Source: Ralstonia mannitolilytica
GTDB lineage: Bacteria > Pseudomonadota > Gammaproteobacteria > Burkholderiales > Burkholderiaceae
Reading direction: 5' to 3'
Assembly (NCBI RefSeq): GCF_905397375.1
Contig: NZ_CAJPVG010000013.1
Coordinates: forward strand, 47,434 to 111,433
Length of the DNA: 64,000 nucleotides
The translations under genes were made by a program, and so were the position numbers. The notes below the pieces were generated by a model. The model did not search any database and was not told where the DNA came from. It saw nothing but the letters and a program-made list of their open reading frames with translations. Each line of letters begins with the position of its first letter. Position 1 is the first letter of the stretch. This document shows, piece after piece, positions 57,461 through 64,000 of the stretch.

Positions 57461-60400
57461 ATGTCCTCCGGTGTCATTCGCCTGCGCGGAGCCCGTCAGC
57501 ACAATCTCAAGAACCTCGATCTGGACCTGCGCACGGGCGAGATGACCGTTGTCACCGGCCCGTCCGGCTCCGGCAAGTCCAGCCTGGTGTTCGACACCTT
57601 GTACGCGGAAGGCCAGCGCCGCTACGTCGAGACCTTCAGCGCCTACGCGCGCCAGTTCCTTGACCGCATGGACCGGCCGCAGGTCGAGCACGTGGAAGGC
57701 GTGCCGCCCGCCATCGCCATCGACCAGACCAACCCGGTGCGCAGCTCGCGATCGACGGTCGGCACGATGACGGAGCTGAACGATCACCTCAAGCTGCTGT
57801 TTGCCCGCGCGGCGCAATTGTTCGATCGGGAAACCGCGCTGCCCGTGCGGCACGACACGCCGGAAACCATCTATGACGAGCTGCTGGCACGCACGCGCGA
57901 GGCTGATCCGCGCCTGGTCGTGACGTTCCCGGTGGAGCTGCCGGCCAACACGAGCGCCGAGGAGATCGCGCAGTGGCTGTCGGTCAGCGGCTATACGCGC
58001 GTGCAGGCCGAGCGCGTGAGCGGCGAACGCAAACTGCTCGACGTGGTCGCAGACCGCTTCCGGCTGCAAGGCACCGAACGCGCCCGCGCACTGGAGGCGA
58101 TCGAGTCGTCGCTCAAGCGCGGCGGCGGCCGGGTCAACGTCTACGTATTGCCCGCCGACGATGCCGCCGAGCCCGAGATCTGGCGCTTTTCGACCGGCCT
58201 GCACTGCCCGGAGAGCGACCTGCGCTACGCCGATCCGCAACCCGCCCTCTTCTCGTTCAACTCTGCGTATGGCGCGTGCGATGCCTGCCGCGGTTTCGGT
58301 CGCGTGATCGGCGTGGACCTCGGCCTCGTCATCCCGGACGAGCGCAAGACGCTGCGCGAAGGCGCCATCAAGCCGATGCAGACCCCGGCCTGGAAGGAGT
58401 GCCAGGACGATCTGATGCGCTATTCGGCGGCGGCCGGCATTCCGCGCGACACGCCCTGGGCTGAACTCACGCAGGCGCAGAAGGATTGGGTCATCCATGG
58501 CGACCCCACGTTCAAGCGCGGCGGATGGAACAAGCAGTGGTACGGCGTGCGCCGGTTCTTCGATTACCTGGAATCGAAGGCGTACAAGATGCACATCCGC
58601 GTGCTGCTCTCCAAGTACCGCAGCTACACGACCTGCGAAACCTGCGGCGGTGCACGACTGAAAACCGAGTCGATGCAATGGCGCCTCGGCACCAAGGAAA
58701 ACGCCGATGCCGTGCTCGCGCCCGAACACCGCTTCATGCCGCGCGGCGTGACCTGGAGCCGCGCCCAGCTCGAAGCCTTGCCCGGGCTGACCGTGCACGA
58801 CCTGATGCTGCTGCCGATCGAGCGCATCCGCCGTTTCTTCGATGAACTGACGCTGCCGTCCACGCTGCTCGACGACGCGCTCAAGCTGCTGCTGGACGAG
58901 GTGCGCACGCGCCTGGCCTATCTGTGCGACGTCGGCATCGGTTACCTGACGCTCGACCGGCAGAGCCGCACGCTGTCGGGCGGCGAAGTGCAGCGCATCA
59001 ACCTGACCACCGCGCTGGGCACGTCGCTCGTCAACACGCTGTTCGTGCTGGACGAACCCAGCATCGGCCTGCACCCGCGCGATCTCGATCGCATTGTCGA
59101 AGCCATGCAGCGCCTGCGCGATGCCGGCAACACGCTGGTAGTGGTAGAGCATGATCCATCCGTGATGCTCGCGGCCGACCGCCTGATCGACATGGGCCCC
59201 GGCCCCGGCGAGCGCGGCGGCACGATCGTCTTCGACGGCACACCGGCGGCCATTCGGCAGGCCGACACGCTCACCGGCGCGTATCTGTCGGGCAAGCGGC
59301 GCGTGGCCGATGCGACGGACTGGCAAGCGCGTCCCGTGGAGGACGCCACGCCGCGGCTCGTGCTGGAAAGTGCCACGGAGCACAACCTGCGCGACGTCAC
59401 GGTCGAGATTCCGCTGCAGCGCCTAGTGTGCGTGACCGGCGTGTCCGGCTCGGGCAAATCGACGTTGATTCAGGACGTGCTGCACCCAGCCCTGGCGCGG
59501 CACTTTGGCAAGGCAACCGAATCGCCCGGCGCATTCCGCGCGTTGCGCGGCGCCGAACAGATCAGCGACGTGGTGTTTGTGGACCAGTCCCCGATCGGCA
59601 AGACCGCGCGTTCGAACCCGGCCAGCTACGTGGGCGCGTTCGATGAAATCCGCAAGCTGTTCGCCAAGGCGCCGATGGCGCTGCAGCGCGGCTACACGGC
59701 CGGCACGTTCAGCTTCAACTCGGGCGACGGCCGTTGCCCGACCTGCGGCGGTTCGGGCTTCGAACATGTCGAGATGCAGTTCCTGTCCGACATCTACCTG
59801 CGCTGCCCCGATTGCGACGGCACGCGCTATCGCGCCGAGATCCTCGAGGTGAAAATCGCGCGCGCCGGCCGTGCATTGTCCGTGGCCGATGTGCTCGAGC
59901 TGACGGTGAGCGAAGCCGCCACCGTCTTCGCCGATGACGCTGATGTGCTGCGCGTGCTGCAGCCCATCGTCGATGTGGGCCTGGAATACGTGAAGCTCGG
60001 CCAGCCTGTGCCGACGCTCTCGGGCGGCGAGGCGCAGCGCCTGAAGCTGGCGGGCTTCCTCGCCGAAGCCGCGCAAACGGCCCAGGCGGCCGCACGCAAG
60101 CGCGTCAAACCCGATGCGCCTGCCAATGCCGGCCGGCTCTTCATGTTTGACGAACCGACCACCGGGCTGCACTTCGACGACATCGCCAAGCTGATGCGCG
60201 CGTTCGGCAAACTGCTCGACGCCGGGCATTCGCTGATCGTGATCGAGCACAACCTCGACGTGGTGCGTGCGGCGGATTGGATCATCGACCTCGGCCCCGA
60301 AGGCGGCGATGCCGGTGGCCTGCTCGTGTGCGCCGGCACCCCCGCTGCGGTCAAGGCGTGCGCCGCTTCGCACACCGGTGCGGCGCTCAAGCAATACGAG

Positions 60401-63298
60401 GCCAGCATCGGCAAGCCCGAGGCCACCGAAGGCGTGCCGCTGCAAACGGCACTGGCCGACCGCCGCGCCAAGCGCACGGCGCTGGCGGAAGTCCAGGGCG
60501 AGAACGTCGTGCGCATCGTCCACGCGCACGAGCACAACCTCAAGGGCCTGAACGTCGATATTCCGCACGGCAAGTTCAACGTGGTGACGGGCGTGTCGGG
60601 TTCGGGCAAGTCGACGCTGGCGTTCGACATCCTCTTCCACGAGGGGCAGCGTCGCTATCTTGAATCGCTCAACGCGTATGCGCGTTCCATCGTGCAGCCA
60701 GCGGGGCGGCCGGAAGTCGATGCCGTCTACGGCATTCCGCCCACCGTGGCCATCGAGCAGCGCCTGTCGCGCGGCGGCCGCAAGAGCACGGTGGCGACCA
60801 CGTCCGAGGTGTGGCACTTCCTGCGCCTGCTGTATGTGAAGCTGGGCGTGCAGCACTGCATCCACGACGGCACGCCGGTGTCGGCGCAAAGCCCGGAGGC
60901 GATCTTCGCGCAGCTCATGCGGGATCATCGCGGCCAGCACATCGGCCTGCTTGCGCCGCTGGTCGTGAACCGCAAGGGCGTCTACACCGACCTGGCCAAA
61001 TGGGCCAAGGCGCGCGGCTATACGCACCTGCGCGTCGATGGCGAGTTCCTCACCGTCGACCCATGGCCGCGCCTGGACCGCTTCCGCGAGCACACGCTGG
61101 AACTGCCCGTCGGCGACATCGTTGTCGCCCCGGAAAACGAAGCCGCGCTGCGTGCCTTGATGGAACAGGCGCTGGAATACGGCAAGGGCATCATGCACGT
61201 GCTCGCGCCGCTCGACGGCCTGCAGCACGCCATGCACAACGGCGACACGGCGCATGTCGGCAGCGTCAAGGTGTTCTCGACCAAACGCGCCTGCGCGACG
61301 TGCGGCACCAGCTACCCCGAGCTGGATCCGCGCATGTTCTCGTACAACAGCAAGCACGGCTGGTGCGCGAGCTGCGTCGGCACGGGGTTGGCGTTGACGC
61401 GCGAGCAGCGTGCCGCGTTTGACGATACGGTGCTCGGCGGCGACGACCGCGGCCGCGAGCAGACACTGCCCTCGGAGGAAGTCGATCCGGAAGGCATGAC
61501 CGACCTGCCCTGCCCCGACTGCCACGGCACGCGCCTGAACCCGACGGCGCGCGCGGTGACCTTGGCCGACAAGCCCATCGTCGACATTGCGCAGTGGACG
61601 GTCAGCCAGACCCGCCGCTGGGTCGAGGGCCTGGACCTGACCGGGCGCGACGCCGACATCGCCCGCGACGTGGTGGCCGAGATTCACAGCCGTCTGTCGT
61701 TCCTGGAGGAAGTCGGCCTGGGTTACCTGAGCCTGGATCGTGCCGCGCCGAGCCTGTCGGGCGGCGAAGCGCAGCGTATCCGTCTGGCGGCGCAACTCGG
61801 CAGCAACCTGCAGGGGGTCTGCTACGTGCTGGATGAGCCGACCATCGGCCTGCATCCACGCGACAACCAGATCCTGCTGGACGCATTGCGCAAGCTGGGC
61901 GACAAGGGCAACACGCTGGTGGTGGTCGAGCACGATGAAGACACCATTCGCCGCGCCGACCACATCATCGATATCGGCCCCGGCGCTGGCAAGCGCGGCG
62001 GCACGCTCGTCGCGCAAGGCGGCGTGGCAGACCTGGCAGCCCAGCCGGACTCGCTCACGGGCCGATTCCTGTCGCAGCCGATCGAGCACCCGCTGCAGCC
62101 GCGCCGCCAGGTGGTTGCGCCGCGTGCCGGCAAGCAAGCCGTGCCGGAGCAATGGCTGACGGTGCACGGTGCCAAGCTGCACAATCTGCGCAACGTGACC
62201 GCGACGATGCCACTGTCGCGTCTGGTGGCGATTACGGGGGTGTCAGGCTCGGGCAAATCGACGCTGGCGCGCGATGTGTTGATGACAAACCTGCTCGATG
62301 CGGTCGGCCGTTCGGTGCTGTCTTCGCCGGCAACCCGCCGCGCACGGAAGGCCGCGCAGGCTGAGACGCCTGAGGCGAAGATGCCGCGCAAGCTCGACGT
62401 CAAACACGACTGGCATGGCTGCGACAGCGTCACCGGCTGGGAAACCATCGACCGCGTGCTGGAAGTCGACCAGACGCCGATCGGCAAGACGCCGCGCTCG
62501 TGCCCCGCCACGTACATCGGCGTGTGGGACACCATCCGCAAGCTCTTTGCCGACACGCTGGAGGCCCGCGCACGCGGCTACACCGCCTCGCGCTTCTCGT
62601 TCAACACCGGCGACGGCCGCTGCCCCGCCTGTGAAGGCCAGGGCGTGCGCACCATCGCCATGAGCTTCCTGCCCGACGTGAAAGTCGCATGCGACGTGTG
62701 CCACGGCCAGCGCTTCAACCCCGAGACGCTGGCCGTCACCTGGCGCGGCAAGAACATCGGCGAAGTGTTGACCATGGAGATCGACGAGGCGGTCGAGTTC
62801 TTCGGCGCGATGAACAGCATCGCCCACCCGCTGCAACTCATGAAGGACGTGGGCCTTGGCTACCTGACGCTGGGCCAGCCGTCGCCCACGCTATCCGGCG
62901 GCGAAGCACAGCGCATCAAGCTCGTCACGGAACTTGCCAAGGTGCGCGACGACATCACACGCCGCGGCCAGAAGGCCCCGCACACGCTGTACGTGCTGGA
63001 CGAGCCGACCGTGGGCCTGCACATGGCCGACGTGGCCAAGCTGATCCGCGTGCTGCATCGGCTGGCGGACGGCGGCCACAGCGTGATCGTGATCGAGCAC
63101 GACCTCGACGTGATTGCCGAGGCGGACTGGATTCTCGATCTCGGCCCGGAAGGCGGCGACGGAGGTGGCACGATCGTCGCGGCTTGCGGGCCGGAGGCGC
63201 TCACGCGGGTGAAAGCCAGCCATACCGGTGCGGCACTGGTGCCGGTGCTGGCGCGTGGCAAGCAGGTCGATCCGAGCAAGGAGGGTGAAACGGTCTAG
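57461..63298 (+). CDS. Double-length UvrA with four ABC cassettes
   Basis: 1945 residues, about twice a normal UvrA (about 940). Two UvrA units in tandem: Walker A motifs at about residues 32, 659, 1043 and 1592 (GPSGSGKS, then three GVSGSGKST), and four LSGGE signatures at about 504, 853, 1432 and 1810. Zn-binding CxxC pairs occur in both halves (CETCGG, CPTCGG...CPDC; CATCGT, CPDCHG, CPACEG...CDVC). The start at 57461 (MSSGVIRLRG) is preferred; the upstream in-frame ATG lacks conserved sequence. A UvrA-class ATPase, so DNA-damage recognition or a UvrA-like role; no UvrB is adjacent. Confidence 0.93.
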   Translation: MSSGVIRLRGARQHNLKNLDLDLRTGEMTVVTGPSGSGKSSLVFDTLYAEGQRRYVETFSAYARQFLDRMDRPQVEHVEGVPPAIAIDQTNPVRSSRSTVGTMTELNDHLKLLFARAAQLFDRETALPVRHDTPETIYDELLARTREADPRLVVTFPVELPANTSAEEIAQWLSVSGYTRVQAERVSGERKLLDVVADRFRLQGTERARALEAIESSLKRGGGRVNVYVLPADDAAEPEIWRFSTGLHCPESDLRYADPQPALFSFNSAYGACDACRGFGRVIGVDLGLVIPDERKTLREGAIKPMQTPAWKECQDDLMRYSAAAGIPRDTPWAELTQAQKDWVIHGDPTFKRGGWNKQWYGVRRFFDYLESKAYKMHIRVLLSKYRSYTTCETCGGARLKTESMQWRLGTKENADAVLAPEHRFMPRGVTWSRAQLEALPGLTVHDLMLLPIERIRRFFDELTLPSTLLDDALKLLLDEVRTRLAYLCDVGIGYLTLDRQSRTLSGGEVQRINLTTALGTSLVNTLFVLDEPSIGLHPRDLDRIVEAMQRLRDAGNTLVVVEHDPSVMLAADRLIDMGPGPGERGGTIVFDGTPAAIRQADTLTGAYLSGKRRVADATDWQARPVEDATPRLVLESATEHNLRDVTVEIPLQRLVCVTGVSGSGKSTLIQDVLHPALARHFGKATESPGAFRALRGAEQISDVVFVDQSPIGKTARSNPASYVGAFDEIRKLFAKAPMALQRGYTAGTFSFNSGDGRCPTCGGSGFEHVEMQFLSDIYLRCPDCDGTRYRAEILEVKIARAGRALSVADVLELTVSEAATVFADDADVLRVLQPIVDVGLEYVKLGQPVPTLSGGEAQRLKLAGFLAEAAQTAQAAARKRVKPDAPANAGRLFMFDEPTTGLHFDDIAKLMRAFGKLLDAGHSLIVIEHNLDVVRAADWIIDLGPEGGDAGGLLVCAGTPAAVKACAASHTGAALKQYEASIGKPEATEGVPLQTALADRRAKRTALAEVQGENVVRIVHAHEHNLKGLNVDIPHGKFNVVTGVSGSGKSTLAFDILFHEGQRRYLESLNAYARSIVQPAGRPEVDAVYGIPPTVAIEQRLSRGGRKSTVATTSEVWHFLRLLYVKLGVQHCIHDGTPVSAQSPEAIFAQLMRDHRGQHIGLLAPLVVNRKGVYTDLAKWAKARGYTHLRVDGEFLTVDPWPRLDRFREHTLELPVGDIVVAPENEAALRALMEQALEYGKGIMHVLAPLDGLQHAMHNGDTAHVGSVKVFSTKRACATCGTSYPELDPRMFSYNSKHGWCASCVGTGLALTREQRAAFDDTVLGGDDRGREQTLPSEEVDPEGMTDLPCPDCHGTRLNPTARAVTLADKPIVDIAQWTVSQTRRWVEGLDLTGRDADIARDVVAEIHSRLSFLEEVGLGYLSLDRAAPSLSGGEAQRIRLAAQLGSNLQGVCYVLDEPTIGLHPRDNQILLDALRKLGDKGNTLVVVEHDEDTIRRADHIIDIGPGAGKRGGTLVAQGGVADLAAQPDSLTGRFLSQPIEHPLQPRRQVVAPRAGKQAVPEQWLTVHGAKLHNLRNVTATMPLSRLVAITGVSGSGKSTLARDVLMTNLLDAVGRSVLSSPATRRARKAAQAETPEAKMPRKLDVKHDWHGCDSVTGWETIDRVLEVDQTPIGKTPRSCPATYIGVWDTIRKLFADTLEARARGYTASRFSFNTGDGRCPACEGQGVRTIAMSFLPDVKVACDVCHGQRFNPETLAVTWRGKNIGEVLTMEIDEAVEFFGAMNSIAHPLQLMKDVGLGYLTLGQPSPTLSGGEAQRIKLVTELAKVRDDITRRGQKAPHTLYVLDEPTVGLHMADVAKLIRVLHRLADGGHSVIVIEHDLDVIAEADWILDLGPEGGDGGGTIVAACGPEALTRVKASHTGAALVPVLARGKQVDPSKEGETV

Positions 63299-63385
63299 GC
63301 TGCGCGTGGCGGTGTCCACCTTGGGCCGTCAGCGCTGCCCAGCGCCTCGTGTGGGGCAGCCCTGCCTTCCGCTGAAAGCAGAGTC

Positions 63386-63413
63386 GCCCTGTTTTTAGGT
63401 GGACAGGGCTTTT
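63386..63413 (+). terminator. Rho-independent terminator after uvrA-like gene
   Basis: GCCCTGT-N10-ACAGGGC followed by TTTT, about 90 bases after the stop. Confidence 0.7.
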
Positions 63414-63593
63414 CAGTTCGGGGGGTGATGGTTCCGCTGCGAATGCCGGCCGTCGGGGCTACGTAGCGCATACGACTTGCTGCGTTGGTGTGCAGTGGAC
63501 CGAGGCTGTCCTAGACCGCACGCATTTCCTTATCGATGGACGGGCGCTCGCATGCCCGCAAGCGCCGGCCTCGAAGCTGCCAAGCCTCCAGTT

Positions 63594-63869
63594 CTACTGT
63601 TGTGGCTTTCCCCACAACGGGTTTTTGTTATCAGAGCCCAACACCTGGGCGAGCACTTCTGCATCGCCGTCGCTCGCCACCGGAGCGCCCTTGCGCGCGC
63701 GGGTAATCTTGGCTCGCTTGCCGTGCTTCTTTGCGTGCACGGCCTTCTTGATTCCGCTTTGCGGGGCATTGCCTGATGCCGGCTCGGTGGTGGTGTGCTG
63801 GGCGCAGGTGCCTGCGGTCATCCAGGCGGTGGTGAGGAGGGCTACGGCGAGTTTGTATTGCACTTGCAT
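63594..63869 (-). CDS. Small exported basic protein, unknown
   Basis: 91 residues: signal peptide (LAVALLTTAWMTAGTCA), then a hydrophilic Lys/Arg-rich stretch (KKAVHAKKHGKRAKITRARKG) and DAEVLAQVLGSDNKNPLWG. No family recognised. The start at 63869 is chosen because a signal peptide begins there. The probable insertion-sequence end begins about 20 bases upstream and may have cut its promoter off. Confidence 0.55.
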   Translation of the reverse strand: MQVQYKLAVALLTTAWMTAGTCAQHTTTEPASGNAPQSGIKKAVHAKKHGKRAKITRARKGAPVASDGDAEVLAQVLGSDNKNPLWGKPQQ

Positions 63870-63888
63870 TTGGCAGAGTCGATTTAAA

Positions 63889-64000
63889 GGGGACCTGTCA
63901 GCAATTTCGTGTTCAAGGCATAACATGCTCCCAAGGAGACCTTATGCCTGGCAAACCGAAGACCAAGCCGGCCGATCTGCCGGCGATCCCCGCCGAACTG
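63889..64000 (+). mobile_element. Left end and 5' gene fragment of a probable IS element
   Basis: At 63889 the sequence changes to GGGGACCTGTCAGCAATTTC, followed by GTGTTCAAGG; the GTGT-A/C-A-A pattern after TTT recalls the ends of IS256-family elements. A gene starts at 63944 (AAGGAG then MPGKPKTKPADLPAIPAEL) and leaves the window; LPAIPAEL resembles the start of IS256-type transposases. The other end is not seen, so the family is provisional. Confidence 0.5.

Noticed and set aside
59423..62182. 919-codon open frame on the minus strand opposite the UvrA-like gene
   Set aside because: Caused by GC-rich codon bias of the real gene; Arg/Gln/Ala-rich product with no motif, no ribosome site.

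Overview
The window looks like a beta-proteobacterial chromosome (or chromid) of the Ralstonia type. The evidence is high GC, long overlapping ORFs, a double-length UvrA, a 3-hydroxybutyrate dehydrogenase / acetoacetate decarboxylase / patatin group, Kup, EutBC, and a copSR-copABCD copper locus of the Ralstonia/Cupriavidus kind. Species assignment is inference; no rRNA or tRNA gene was seen.

Bases 1 to about 13,850 form an accessory copper-resistance block. It holds a 5'-truncated heavy-metal P-type ATPase with a CPD motif, an MFS exporter, a Cys-rich DUF326 copper-binding protein, a decayed copS fragment, a second copC, copRS (minus strand) divergent from copA-copB-copC-copD-copG (plus strand), and an orphan gene predicted to be a PD-(D/E)XK nuclease. 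The block ends where a PepSY membrane protein stops abruptly in its C-terminal half, which looks like the island/chromosome junction. Beyond it lies a siderophore receptor with a Fur-box-like sequence.

Bases 16.9 to 36.5 kb look like ordinary chromosome. In order they carry a Gfo/Idh/MocA oxidoreductase, a CPA1 Na+/H+ antiporter, patatin / hydroxybutyrate dehydrogenase / acetoacetate decarboxylase, a MocR regulator divergent from an omega-amino-acid transaminase plus mmsA (beta-alanine catabolism), two cold-shock-type genes, kup, a formate-dehydrogenase-like operon (OxlT-like carrier, FdhF/YdeP-type enzyme, small winged-helix protein, FdhD), and an HPt protein.

Bases 36.6 to 46.2 kb form a second metal-handling region: an RND tripartite efflux system with a MerR regulator, a small membrane protein, a BON lipoprotein, and a four-gene bufferin-type RiPP cluster (DUF2282 precursor, DUF692/MNIO enzyme, DUF2063 partner, DoxX protein). 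The bufferin cluster is the most exciting system here; the family has been described only recently.

Bases 46.4 to 64 kb hold two small nucleoid-type basic/H-NS-like genes, an EamA transporter divergent from an Lrp regulator, gamma-glutamyltransferase, a DadA-type dehydrogenase behind a tandem glycine riboswitch, eutBC, chrA, a class II glutamine amidotransferase, a 1945-residue tandem UvrA with four ATPase cassettes, a small exported protein, and the start of a probable insertion sequence at the right edge.
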